Shown piece after piece: positions 39,691 to 48,768 of a stretch of 64,000 nt of DNA. This stretch comes from Vibrio metschnikovii CIP 69.14. GTDB taxonomy: Bacteria; Pseudomonadota; Gammaproteobacteria; Enterobacterales; Vibrionaceae. Below the pieces are notes generated by a model. The model saw only the letters and a program-made list of their open reading frames with translations. It ran no database searches and was not told where the DNA came from. The position numbers and the translations under genes are program-made. Numbering within the stretch: position 1 is the stretch's first letter; every line of letters begins with the position of its first letter. The stretch spans positions 1 to 64,000 of the forward strand of contig NZ_ACZO01000005.1 in assembly GCF_000176155.1 (NCBI RefSeq). The letters are read 5' to 3'.

Positions 39691-41064
39691 ATGGACCAAA
39701 TAGCACATAGCCCTACCTATCTGTTGTTGCTCGCCCTTGCGGCGATCGTTGCTCTACTGTTTTTGATCATGAAGTTAAAAGTCCATGCTTTTGCTTCATT
39801 AACGTTAGTCAGTTTCGGCACCGCGCTGGCCGCTGGTATTCCAGCCAATCAAGTGGTTCCGAGCATGATGTCTGGATTCGGCGGCACGCTCGCTTCTGTT
39901 GCTTTACTGGTTGGTTTAGGAGCCATGATTGGTAAGATTTTAGAAGTGACGGGCGGGGCAAAAGTCTTAGCTGATACCCTAATAGGTCGGTTCGGAGAAC
40001 AGCGTGCGCCTCTGGCCCTCGGTGTTGCCTCATTATTGTTTGGTTTTCCGATCTTTTTTGATGCCGGCTTAATCGTCATGATGCCGATTTTGTTTAGCGT
40101 CGCGAAACGCTTTGGCGGATCGACACTCAAATACGCTTTGCCAGCGGCGGGTGCGTTTGCGGTGATGCATGCGTTTGTTCCTCCGCATCCCGGCCCAGTT
40201 GCCGCCGCTGAGTTATTGGGTGCTGATATTGGTCTACTGTTAGTGGTGGGTTTGCTGGTCGCGATCCCGACTTGGTATCTTGGCTCGTATCTGTTTGGTC
40301 TTTATTGCGGTGAAAAATTTAACTTACCGCTCTCTAAAGCCTTTTTAAATGCCGAAGTAATGTTCAAAGACAAAGCGGATTTACCGAAATTTTCTACCGT
40401 ACTGTTTATTTTGGTTCTACCCGTATTGTTGATCTTCTTGGATACCGGGTTAAATACGTTAGCGGTGGCTGGTGTGCTGGACGGTCAGCAGCCTTGGATT
40501 GAATTTTTACGCATGCTAGGAAAAACGCCGATTGCGTTACTTATCACGCTATTGGTGTGTTTATTCACCTTTGCTGGTAAATATGGCATGAGTAAGCTAG
40601 AAAAACTGTGTACCGATGCGTTAGCCCCGATCTGTGCCGTTATTTTGGTCACAGGTGCAGGCGGTATGTTTGGTGGCGTATTACGCTCTAGTGGTATTGG
40701 CCAAGCCCTAGCCGATGTATTAGCGCATACTGGCATGCCAGTGATTGTCGCTGCCTTTGTGATTTCAACTTGTTTACGGGTTGCGCAAGGTTCTGCCACG
40801 GTTGCCTTAACCACCACGGCGGCGCTGATGGCACCGATTGTTGCGCAAACCACAGGTTTGTCAGAGTTAGACTTATGCTTTATCGTGATTGCTATTGCTG
40901 GTGGAGCGACGGTGCTGTCTCACTTTAATGATTCTGGTTTTTGGCTCGTCTCTCGCTTGCTGGAAATGGATGAAAAAACCACGCTCAAAACGTGGACGGT
41001 AATGGAAACACTACTGGGTAGTATTGCGTTTATTATTGTCGCCACTCTCAGCTATCTTCTATAA
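39691..41064 (+). CDS. gluconate permease, GntP family
   Basis: Inner-membrane H+-coupled symporter for gluconate or a related sugar acid. The 457 residues contain about 12 hydrophobic segments and GntP signatures (FFDAGLIVMMP, AFVPPHPGPVAAAELLG, VAQGSATVALTTTAAL, SHFNDSGFWLVSR). The motifs fit the GntP/GntT/IdnT group rather than GntU, so I give no symbol. ATG 39691 follows AAGGTGA; an earlier in-frame ATG at 39622 lies inside the operators. Eda follows nine bases later. Confidence 0.93.
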   Translation: MDQIAHSPTYLLLLALAAIVALLFLIMKLKVHAFASLTLVSFGTALAAGIPANQVVPSMMSGFGGTLASVALLVGLGAMIGKILEVTGGAKVLADTLIGRFGEQRAPLALGVASLLFGFPIFFDAGLIVMMPILFSVAKRFGGSTLKYALPAAGAFAVMHAFVPPHPGPVAAAELLGADIGLLLVVGLLVAIPTWYLGSYLFGLYCGEKFNLPLSKAFLNAEVMFKDKADLPKFSTVLFILVLPVLLIFLDTGLNTLAVAGVLDGQQPWIEFLRMLGKTPIALLITLLVCLFTFAGKYGMSKLEKLCTDALAPICAVILVTGAGGMFGGVLRSSGIGQALADVLAHTGMPVIVAAFVISTCLRVAQGSATVALTTTAALMAPIVAQTTGLSELDLCFIVIAIAGGATVLSHFNDSGFWLVSRLLEMDEKTTLKTWTVMETLLGSIAFIIVATLSYLL

Positions 41065-41073
41065 GGTTTAGGT

Positions 41074-41682
41074 ATGATGACTCTTGAACAGCGCTTGGCG
41101 CAGATAAAAATTGTTCCTGTGATTGCGATTAACCATGCTCAGCAAGCGCTGCCGCTGGCCAAAGTATTGATGGAAAATGGCCTGCCGTGCGCGGAAATCA
41201 CTTTTCGTACAGAGGCGGCGCAAGAGGCTATTCGTCTAATGCGCGACGCGTATCCAGAGATGTTGATTGGCGCTGGGACGGTACTGACCACAGCGCAAGT
41301 CGATCAAGCTCAGCAGGCGGGAGCCGATTTCATTGTGAGTCCAGGACTCAATCCCACCACAGTGAAATATTGTCAGCAACGTGGTATCGCCATCGTGCCA
41401 GGAGTGAATAACCCCAGCTTAGTCGAGCAAGCGATGGAACTGGGGTTACGCACCTTAAAATTCTTCCCTGCCGAACCCTCTGGTGGCGTTGCTATGCTCA
41501 AAGCGCTCAGTGCGGTCTATCCGGTCAAATTTATGCCAACGGGTGGCATCAGTGCGGCTAATGTACAGCACTATTTGGATTTACCATCGGTAGTGGCTTG
41601 TGGTGGTACGTGGATGGTACCAACGGATTTGATGGATAAAGGCGATTGGCCAGCGATTGCTAAGTTGGTACGAGAGCTATAA
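41074..41682 (+). CDS. eda: KDPG/KHG aldolase
   Basis: Splits 2-keto-3-deoxy-6-phosphogluconate into pyruvate and glyceraldehyde 3-phosphate, completing the Entner-Doudoroff pathway. The 202 residues contain the catalytic glutamate in AEITFRTEAA, GAGTVLT, the Schiff-base lysine in LKFFPAE and FMPTGGIS. It follows the permease gene by nine bases in one operon. The second ATG (41077) is an alternative start. Terminator follows. Confidence 0.97.
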   Translation: MMTLEQRLAQIKIVPVIAINHAQQALPLAKVLMENGLPCAEITFRTEAAQEAIRLMRDAYPEMLIGAGTVLTTAQVDQAQQAGADFIVSPGLNPTTVKYCQQRGIAIVPGVNNPSLVEQAMELGLRTLKFFPAEPSGGVAMLKALSAVYPVKFMPTGGISAANVQHYLDLPSVVACGGTWMVPTDLMDKGDWPAIAKLVREL

Positions 41683-41722
41683 CGTTTTATCGGTCCTTGG
41701 CACCATGCAGAGATAAATGTCT

Positions 41723-41749
41723 AAGCCAACCGTGATGGTTGGCTTTTTT
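41723..41749 (+). terminator. rho-independent terminator of the permease-eda operon
   Basis: AAGCCAACC-GTGAT-GGTTGGCTTTTTT: an eight- to nine-base-pair stem with T6 tail, 40 bases after eda. It separates the gluconate cluster from ompR. Confidence 0.93.
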
Positions 41750-41969
41750 GATCAGTCGATGCCTTATTTTATCTTCGCTAGCGATGTGTAAGCGTTAAAG
41801 CTTGAAATAAGGGGCTTTTTTGGCTTCGATTATCCGTTATGATGAGTAGTCGGACGAAAATAGGTAATAAATGCTAACAATTCTTTAAATTGCTCACCGT
41901 GCAACAGTGTTACATTTTGTTTGCCCTCATCTGTGCGGGTGTCATCTCTTTTTAGTGGGATCAGTGGAC

Positions 41970-42692
41970 ATGCAAGAAAACTATAAAATTTTAGTGGTTG
42001 ATGATGATGCGCGTTTGCGTGCATTGCTCGAGCGTTACTTATCTGAACAAGGTTTCCAAGTTCGTAGCGTTGCCAATAGCGAGCAAATGGATCGGCTGTT
42101 AACCCGTGAAACTTTCCATTTGATGGTGCTCGATCTGATGCTGCCGGGCGAAGATGGCTTATCGATTTGTCGTCGCTTAAGAAATGCCAATAATCTTATT
42201 CCGATTTTAATGCTGACGGCAAAAGGCGACGAGATTGATCGCATCGTAGGTTTAGAAGTGGGTGCGGATGATTATTTGCCGAAACCCTTTAACCCCCGTG
42301 AGCTATTGGCGCGGATTAAAGCCGTATTACGTCGCCAAGTAATCGAAGCACCCGGAGCGCCGAGTGCTGAAGATACGATTGTCGAATTTGGTGAGTTTCG
42401 TTTAAATCTGGGCACGCGAGAAATGTTTCGTGGTGAGGAAGCGATGCCACTGACTTCTGGTGAGTTTGCGGTATTAAAAGCCTTGGTCACCAATGCTCGT
42501 GAGCCTTTGTCACGTGATAAATTAATGAATATGGCCCGTGGTCGAGAATACTCAGCGATGGAGCGTTCTATCGATGTGCAAATTTCTCGTTTGCGCCGTA
42601 TGTTAGAGGTTGACCCAAGCAAACCGCGTTATATTCAAACGGTGTGGGGCCTAGGTTACGTCTTTGTGCCTGATGGTAAAGCCGCCAGTTAA
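41970..42692 (+). CDS. ompR: osmoregulation response regulator OmpR
   Basis: DNA-binding response regulator for osmolarity and porin genes. The 240 residues hold a receiver domain with D55 as phospho-acceptor (VLDLMLPG) and a winged-helix DNA-binding domain (SRDKLMNMARGREYSAMERSIDVQISRLRRMLE, the OmpR/PhoB type). ATG 41970 gives MQENYKILVVDDD, as in E. coli OmpR; a longer frame from 41907 is not supported. The ribosome site is weak. The ompR-envZ order is as in enterics. Confidence 0.97.
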   Translation: MQENYKILVVDDDARLRALLERYLSEQGFQVRSVANSEQMDRLLTRETFHLMVLDLMLPGEDGLSICRRLRNANNLIPILMLTAKGDEIDRIVGLEVGADDYLPKPFNPRELLARIKAVLRRQVIEAPGAPSAEDTIVEFGEFRLNLGTREMFRGEEAMPLTSGEFAVLKALVTNAREPLSRDKLMNMARGREYSAMERSIDVQISRLRRMLEVDPSKPRYIQTVWGLGYVFVPDGKAAS

Positions 42693-42776
42693 GATTATTG
42701 TCTGCAGCCAGTGTTCAATAGGTTCACTGGCTGTTATCGTTTTATCCCTCCATTATTCTCACACCTTAGGTGCACT

Positions 42777-44078
42777 ATGCGAATCCGTAGTTCATTTACC
42801 CAAACGATTCTGCTGTTTTTTACCCTCTTGGTTGCCAGTCAAGCGTATTCCTATTTTGCGCTGATTAATTATGCGCTGATCCCAAGCTTGCAGCAGTTCA
42901 ATAAAATTCTCAGCCATGAAATCAGTTTGATGTTGGATGATAGCTTTACCGATGCGGAGCCTAATTTAGACAGATCGCTACGTTTGCGGGTGTTGGAAAA
43001 GCTTGGGGTTGAGATTTTTAGTGATGATGGTCCGGCGGCGGATGAGTTTCAACGCGCGATCAGTATCGATTTGATGAGTGATAAAATGACCGAAGAACTG
43101 GGCTCTCCGACGGAAGTACGCATGGGCGTTGGAGCAGAAAGTTATATTTTATGGATGAAAATCGAACAGTTACCTGAGCAAATCTTACGTATTCCGCTGA
43201 CTGAATTACGGGAAGATGATTTTGCTCCACTGTTTCGTAACAGTATTTTTGTCGCCGTACTGATCTTGGTCGGAGGATGGTTATTCATTCGTTTGCAAAA
43301 TCGTCCTTTGATTGCGTTAGAAAGAGCCGCGTTGGCAGTAGGACGAGGGGAGATCCCGCCGCCAATTGTAGAGAGTGGGGCCAGTGAAATTCGCGCGGTA
43401 ACTCGCGCATTTAATCAAATGTCGCAAGGCATTCAAGCGCTGGAAGAAGATCGCGCTTTACTGATGGCGGGAATCAGTCATGATTTGCGAACGCCACTAA
43501 CGCGAATCCGCTTAGCAACCGAAATGATGTCTCCTCAAGACAGTTATCTCGCTGAAGGGATCATTAGCGACACCGAGGAGTGTAACGAGATCATCAGCCA
43601 GTTTATGGACTACTTAAAACCGGTCGATAAACAAACCTTCCAAGCCGTCGATCTCAATGAGATTGGCGGAGACATTGCCAGTTCCGAAGGTGGTTATGAG
43701 CTGCACATTGAAACGGATTTTCAAGCGTCGATTGAACCAGTATTTGGTAATCCGATTGCCATTAAACGGGCGGTGAGTAACTTAGTAGTGAACGCGTTAC
43801 GTTATGGCAATGGCTGGGTGAAAATCAGTACTGGGGTAACGGCGGATAAACGTATGGCTTGGGTCTGTGTTGAAGACAATGGTCCAGGGATTGATCCGAG
43901 CCAAGTGCAAAAGGTCTTTGAGCCCTTCATTCGAGGCGATACTGCGCGAGGCAGTGAAGGTACTGGCCTTGGGTTGGCGATCGTAAAACGTATCGTTGGT
44001 CAGCATCATGGAGCGGTAGTATTAAATAATCGTAGCGAAGGTGGTTTGAAAATTCAGCTCAGTTTTCCAACCAAGTAA
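42777..44078 (+). CDS. envZ: osmosensor histidine kinase EnvZ
   Basis: Inner-membrane sensor kinase and phosphatase for OmpR. The 433 residues have two membrane helices (about 10-33 and 155-172) flanking a ~120-residue periplasmic loop, a HAMP domain (about 175-225), the H-box [16 protein letters not shown] with H235, and an ATPase domain with DNGPGID and [17 protein letters not shown] 42777 with AGGT upstream is chosen over the open frame from 42711. It lies 84 bases after ompR. Confidence 0.97.
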   Translation: MRIRSSFTQTILLFFTLLVASQAYSYFALINYALIPSLQQFNKILSHEISLMLDDSFTDAEPNLDRSLRLRVLEKLGVEIFSDDGPAADEFQRAISIDLMSDKMTEELGSPTEVRMGVGAESYILWMKIEQLPEQILRIPLTELREDDFAPLFRNSIFVAVLILVGGWLFIRLQNRPLIALERAALAVGRGEIPPPIVESGASEIRAVTRAFNQMSQGIQALEEDRALLMAGISHDLRTPLTRIRLATEMMSPQDSYLAEGIISDTEECNEIISQFMDYLKPVDKQTFQAVDLNEIGGDIASSEGGYELHIETDFQASIEPVFGNPIAIKRAVSNLVVNALRYGNGWVKISTGVTADKRMAWVCVEDNGPGIDPSQVQKVFEPFIRGDTARGSEGTGLGLAIVKRIVGQHHGAVVLNNRSEGGLKIQLSFPTK

Positions 44079-44101
44079 GCGTGGTAGTCGTCAGTCAGGG
44101 A

Positions 44102-44134
44102 TTAAGCCGGTTAGCGTATCGCCAACCGGCTTAA
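44102..44134. terminator. bidirectional terminator between envZ and xanP
   Basis: TTAAGCCGGTT and AACCGGCTTAA form an eleven-base-pair stem around an 11-base loop. On the plus strand it is followed by TTATTT and lies 23 bases after envZ; on the minus strand it follows the xanP stop codon by 14 bases. Confidence 0.82.
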
Positions 44135-44148
44135 TTATTTGAACTCGC

Positions 44149-45543
44149 TTATGGTTGCTCAGTGACTGTGGTTTCTGACTCTTGGCGAGTCGAGTGCTCC
44201 GGCAATAAGAGATTGAGTAGAATCGCGGTAATGCCACCTGCGGCAACACCAGAAGAGAAAATACTTTTGATGATTTCTGGCATAAATTGCAGAATTTCAG
44301 GTTTTTGCGCAATGCCTAATCCCATCGAGAAAGACAGTGCCATGATTAAAATCGCTCGGCGATCAAGCTCAACTCGCGAAATGATTCGTACCCCAGCGGC
44401 GGCAATCGTACCGAACATGACAATCGTTGCGCCACCCAGTACCGGCTCTGGAATTAACTGCACAAAGCTTGCTACACCGGGAAATAGCCCAAGTAACATC
44501 AGCATCGCCGCGATAAAATAACCGACATAACGGCTGGCAACGCCAGTTAATAATATCACCCCATTATTTTGGCTAAAGGTTGAGTTAGGGAAACTATTCA
44601 GCAGTGCGGCGAGAGCGGAGTTAATCCCATCAGCCAGTACGCCTCCTTTGATACGCTTCATATAGACTGGGCCTTTGACCGGTTCTCCTGAGACTTCCGA
44701 GGTCGCAGTGATATCGCCAATCGCTTCTAACGCCGTGATCAAAAAAATCAACACTAATGGAATGAATAAAGACCAATCAAAGCTTAGCCCATATTGCATT
44801 GGGATAGGCAGGGCGATGAGACTGCTTTGAGGGCGCTGTGTGGTATCGACCATGCCGAGTAAGTAAGCCATGATATAACCGACCAGCATAGCGATGACGA
44901 TAGAGGCAACGCGAATATACGGATTGCGAGCTCGGTTAAGGATCACGATAAGCGCTAATACGGTGCCCGCTAAGGCGAGTTTATCAAGGCTACCAAAGCT
45001 ACCATCACTCAGTGCGCTGTAGCCGCCTCCGATAGAGACTAAGCCCACTTGGACTAAGGTCAAACCGATTAACGTGACCACGATACCAGAAACTAAAGGG
45101 GTAATGATCCGCTGGGCAAACTGCAGCACACGTGATAGTAAAATTTCAGCAAAAGAGGCAACTAAAATGGTACCAAAAATCGCCGCCATCATAGTGGCGA
45201 TATCCGCTCCGCCCGCTTTCAGCGCGAGGCCCGCGCCAATGATTGGCCCAAGAAAGTTAAAGCTGGTGCCTTGAATCGAGAGCAGTCCCGAGCCAATCGG
45301 CCCGAAGGTTCGGATCTGAATAAAAGATGAAAGACCAGAGGCAAACAGCGACATGCTAATAATGGTATTGGTCTGATCGGCCGGAACCCCTAACGCTTGG
45401 CAAATGATCAGCGACGGTGTGATGACGGCAACGAACATCGCCAGTAAATGCTGGATCGCGGCGAATAAAGTTTGGGGCAAAGGCGGGCGCTCATTTAATT
45501 GATAGATCAATTCAGAGGGACGCGTATCGTGTTGGTGACTCAT
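44149..45543 (-). CDS. xanP: xanthine permease XanP (NCS2 family)
   Basis: Inner-membrane proton-coupled purine symporter. The 464 residues contain about 12-14 membrane segments and align over their length with E. coli Xan[53 protein letters not shown], and [20 protein letters not shown] NCS2 signature. The xanP-recG proximity is also seen in E. coli. AGGA precedes the ATG. A PurR box and promoter lie ~180 bases upstream, which suggests repression when purines are plentiful. Confidence 0.94.
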   Translation of the reverse strand: MSHQHDTRPSELIYQLNERPPLPQTLFAAIQHLLAMFVAVITPSLIICQALGVPADQTNTIISMSLFASGLSSFIQIRTFGPIGSGLLSIQGTSFNFLGPIIGAGLALKAGGADIATMMAAIFGTILVASFAEILLSRVLQFAQRIITPLVSGIVVTLIGLTLVQVGLVSIGGGYSALSDGSFGSLDKLALAGTVLALIVILNRARNPYIRVASIVIAMLVGYIMAYLLGMVDTTQRPQSSLIALPIPMQYGLSFDWSLFIPLVLIFLITALEAIGDITATSEVSGEPVKGPVYMKRIKGGVLADGINSALAALLNSFPNSTFSQNNGVILLTGVASRYVGYFIAAMLMLLGLFPGVASFVQLIPEPVLGGATIVMFGTIAAAGVRIISRVELDRRAILIMALSFSMGLGIAQKPEILQFMPEIIKSIFSSGVAAGGITAILLNLLLPEHSTRQESETTVTEQP

Positions 45544-45720
45544 GATGGTATCCTAAAATGACAGTCGATGACGTGCGCTGAATGGGCCGTCACCGTTGAG
45601 TTTTTATCGCCTGTGATTGCTGTTAATCAGGCTCAACTCTGAGTTGACCAAGCCGGATTCTCTGCTTGCTATAGTCCAGTGCTAGTAGAGAAATCGTCAT
45701 CTTGGTGATTTTGGGCGAGG

Positions 45721-45760
45721 ATTATAGATCCTTAATCAGAAAAAGCAAACGTTTGCTTTT
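45721..45760 (-). promoter_or_regulatory. xanP promoter with PurR operator
   Basis: AAAAGCAAACGTTTGCTTTT (45741-45760) is a perfect 20-base palindrome that contains the PurR core GCAAACGTTTGC. On the minus strand a perfect TATAAT (45721-45726) follows 14 bases downstream, so the palindrome covers the -35 region, an ideal position for repression. The expected transcript starts near 45714, ~170 bases before the xanP ATG. Confidence 0.82.
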
Positions 45761-45831
45761 CAATGTGTCAATAAGGGGTAACAGACATTATTGTACGTTC
45801 AAGTAACACGAAAACGAGAATGTGGTGAATA

Positions 45832-47913
45832 TTATGCTTTGGCGTAGACTTCGCGCTCACCGAGCCAGCGTTCAATAATCGCATCAGCATGAGTGGGATA
45901 GTGATCATGAATGTGCCGCGCTATTCTTTGTACTTCTGGAATTAAGCGTTGATCACGAACCAGATCGGCAATTTTGAAATCAGCTAATCCGGTTTGTTTC
46001 GTGCCCAATAATTCACCCGGACCACGAATTTCTAGATCGCGCTGAGCAATCACAAAACCATCGTTGCTCTCTCGTAATACTGCTAAACGTTTTTGTGCGG
46101 TTTTCGATAAGGGTGAACGGTACAGCAGCACACAGTGACTGGCGACAGAGCCTCGACCGACTCGGCCACGCAATTGATGCAATTGTGCTAAACCTAATCG
46201 CTCTGGATTTTCAATGATCATCAAGCTAGCGTTCGGTACATCGACGCCGACTTCAATGACGGTGGTTGCTACGAGAAGATGCAATTGATTGTCTTTAAAG
46301 GCTTGCATCACCTGCTGTTTTTCTGCGGGTTTCATGCGTCCATGGACCAAGCCAATCTTAAGTTCAGTCAACTGGCGCTGTAGTTCTTCAGCGGTATCAG
46401 CCGCTGCTTGAGCTTCAAGCACTTCAGATTCATCAATTAAAGTACAGACCCAATAAGCTTGTTTATGCTCATGCAGGCAAGCGTGACGAACCCGTTCGAT
46501 GATATCACTGCGCTTGGTATCCGGGATCGCCACGGTTTGGATTGGCGTGCGTCCGGGAGGCAGTTCATCAATAATTGAAGTTTCTAAATCCGCATAGGCG
46601 GTCATGGCAAGAGTACGTGGGATCGGGGTCGCAGTCATAATTAACTGGTGTGGATAAGCGCCTTGTTTTGCGCCTTTTTCACGTAGCTCTAAGCGTTGAT
46701 GGACCCCGAAACGGTGCTGCTCATCGATAATGACTAACGCAAGGTGATCAAACTCAACCTGCTCTTGAAAAAGTGCATGGGTGCCGACGATCATTTTTGC
46801 GGTGCCGCTGGCAATCTGTGTTAATTCAGTTTGTCGAGCTTTACCTTTTAGTTTGCCAGCAAGCCAAGCAACTTGAATACCTAACGGAGCAAACCAGTTG
46901 GCGAAGTTCGCCGCATGTTGTTCGGCAAGCAATTCGGTTGGCGCCATCAGCGCTACTTGATAACCGTGTTCAATGGCTCTGAGTGCGGCTAAAGCGGCGA
47001 CCAACGTTTTTCCGGAACCGACATCCCCTTGCACTAGGCGCATCATTGGATGGGCTTGGCTGAGATCGGTTTCAATCTCTTGTACGACTCGCGTTTGCGC
47101 TTGAGTCGGTTGAAAAGGCAGCTGGGCAAGAAATTGTTTTTTGAGTTGGCCTTGAGTGATGAGAGGCAGCGCCGCGTCTTGTTGACCTTTGCTACGCACC
47201 GCGAGCATGGAGAGGTTTTGCGCTAATAACTCCTCGATGATCAGGCGAACTTGAGCGGGATGACGCCCTTCATCAAATTGGCTCAGATCGATATCAGTAG
47301 GCGGGCGATGCAAAATATGCAGCGCTTGAGCGAGGCTGATCTGTTTATCGTACAATCCATCAGGCATCAGTTCTTGTACCGCGGCTTTATCGAGTAGCGC
47401 AAGAGCTTGTTCGGTTAAGCTGCGCAGTGTGCTTTGCCTTAGGCCTTCCGTGGTTGGATAAACAGGGGTCAGGGTTGCCTCTTCGGGTTGTGTTTCTTGT
47501 GGCTGAGTATAAAGCTGATAATCGGGATGGATGATCTCCAGTCCGTGATTTCCGGGTTTGATCTCGCCAAACGCATAAATCACCTTACCAATCGCAAAGC
47601 TATTTTTCATCGCTGCAGTAAAATTGAAAAAACGCAGCGTGAGAGAGCCATTACCATCACTGATCTTTACGGTGAGCATTTTCCGCCGCCCAAAATGGGT
47701 ATCAGTGGCGGTTATTTTACCTTGGACTGCTGCCCATAAGCCTGGATGTAGCTTGACCATCGGATAGATGCGTGAGCGGTCTTCATAACGCAGTGGAAGA
47801 TGAAACAGCAGATCCTGTACATTGCTTAAGCCAACTTTAACAAGCTTTTCCGCGACTTTAGCGCCGACACCCGATAGCGATGTTAATGGTATTGCGGAAA
47901 GAAGCTGCGACAT
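45832..47913 (-). CDS. recG: ATP-dependent DNA helicase RecG
   Basis: Branch-migration helicase that remodels stalled replication forks and Holliday junctions. The 693 residues have an N-terminal wedge/OB domain (about 1-180), Walker A GDVGSGKT, DEQH (motif II in LVIIDEQHRFG), TATPIPRTLAMT (motif III), and the C-terminal helicase motif with QLRGRVGRG. It lies 69 bases after trmH on the same strand. Confidence 0.98.
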   Translation of the reverse strand: MSQLLSAIPLTSLSGVGAKVAEKLVKVGLSNVQDLLFHLPLRYEDRSRIYPMVKLHPGLWAAVQGKITATDTHFGRRKMLTVKISDGNGSLTLRFFNFTAAMKNSFAIGKVIYAFGEIKPGNHGLEIIHPDYQLYTQPQETQPEEATLTPVYPTTEGLRQSTLRSLTEQALALLDKAAVQELMPDGLYDKQISLAQALHILHRPPTDIDLSQFDEGRHPAQVRLIIEELLAQNLSMLAVRSKGQQDAALPLITQGQLKKQFLAQLPFQPTQAQTRVVQEIETDLSQAHPMMRLVQGDVGSGKTLVAALAALRAIEHGYQVALMAPTELLAEQHAANFANWFAPLGIQVAWLAGKLKGKARQTELTQIASGTAKMIVGTHALFQEQVEFDHLALVIIDEQHRFGVHQRLELREKGAKQGAYPHQLIMTATPIPRTLAMTAYADLETSIIDELPPGRTPIQTVAIPDTKRSDIIERVRHACLHEHKQAYWVCTLIDESEVLEAQAAADTAEELQRQLTELKIGLVHGRMKPAEKQQVMQAFKDNQLHLLVATTVIEVGVDVPNASLMIIENPERLGLAQLHQLRGRVGRGSVASHCVLLYRSPLSKTAQKRLAVLRESNDGFVIAQRDLEIRGPGELLGTKQTGLADFKIADLVRDQRLIPEVQRIARHIHDHYPTHADAIIERWLGEREVYAKA

Positions 47914-47982
47914 AATATCAACCAGTTAATCAGAAATGGTACGTGTTATTCAATCATTGAGCTGTGTATTTGTACAGTTAAA

Positions 47983-48669
47983 TTATGCGCGCTGCATCGC
48001 GTCCCACCACTTTTTATCAGCGATGATCTGCCCTTGATCGTCCAGTAATGGGTATGCCAATCCTTTACGTTTGGCGACTTTAGCCAGAACCGGATGACCG
48101 CGTTCAAACAAAATACGTTGAATCGTTGCTTGGGATAGGGCGCTTTGCTCGCGGTCATACATCCCGGCTTGCTGACGCTGGCGCTGCGCTTCATATAAGA
48201 TCAGCGCACTAGCCACCGAAACATTCAAGGATTGAACCATACCCACCATGGGAATAACAATATCATGATCGGCCAATTGTAAGGCCTGTGGCGAGATGCC
48301 TGACTTTTCACTGCCGAAAATGATGGCGGTGGGTTGGGTGTAATCAATCGCTCGAAAATCGATAGCGTGCTCGGATAAATTGGTCACCAGTATTTGCATG
48401 CCAGTCTCTTTTAAGTGACTGACGGCCTCTAGCGTGCTGTTGTGAGTCTGGACTTCAACCCAATTGCGCGCCCCAGCCGATGTGTGGCTTAAGGTACGCA
48501 TTTGTTCGTTTGGCCATACAGCATGAATTTGGTGTAACCCAACCGCATCGGCGGTGCGGATCACTGCAGAGACATTATTCGGTTTGTGGACTTCTTCCAA
48601 ACAGACGGTTAAATCGGTTTGACGGGCTTTAAGCACATCTTGAATGCGTTGATAACGTTCTAAATTCAT
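47983..48669 (-). CDS. trmH: tRNA (guanosine-18-2'-O)-methyltransferase TrmH
   Basis: Methylates the 2'-OH of G18 in the tRNA D-loop. SPOUT-family protein of 228 residues with NNVSAVIRTADAVG (motif 1), IIFGSEKSGIS (motif 2) and IPMVGMVQSLNVSVASALILYE (motif 3, the knotted cofactor site, quoted only to place it). It lies between spoT and recG as in E. coli, but with a terminator between spoT and trmH. Confidence 0.96.
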   Translation of the reverse strand: MNLERYQRIQDVLKARQTDLTVCLEEVHKPNNVSAVIRTADAVGLHQIHAVWPNEQMRTLSHTSAGARNWVEVQTHNSTLEAVSHLKETGMQILVTNLSEHAIDFRAIDYTQPTAIIFGSEKSGISPQALQLADHDIVIPMVGMVQSLNVSVASALILYEAQRQRQQAGMYDREQSALSQATIQRILFERGHPVLAKVAKRKGLAYPLLDDQGQIIADKKWWDAMQRA

Positions 48670-48728
48670 AAATCTATTTATGTGCTCGCGTTGTGCTGCA
48701 CACCTTTTCTTAGTCAGTCTATTGCTAA

Positions 48729-48753
48729 TAAAAAAGCCCTGATTCAGGGCTTT
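48729..48753 (-). terminator. rho-independent terminator of spoT
   Basis: On the minus strand AAAGCCCTGAATCAGGGCTTTTTTATTAG: a seven- to nine-base-pair stem with T6 tail, 15 bases after the spoT stop codon and 60 bases before trmH. Confidence 0.9.
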
Positions 48754-48768
48754 CTGTGCGTTAAAGGG

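Noticed and set aside
45544..45714. Purine riboswitch upstream of xanP
   Set aside because: The conserved loop and junction bases of the purine aptamer are not present. The region is reported only as a structured leader.
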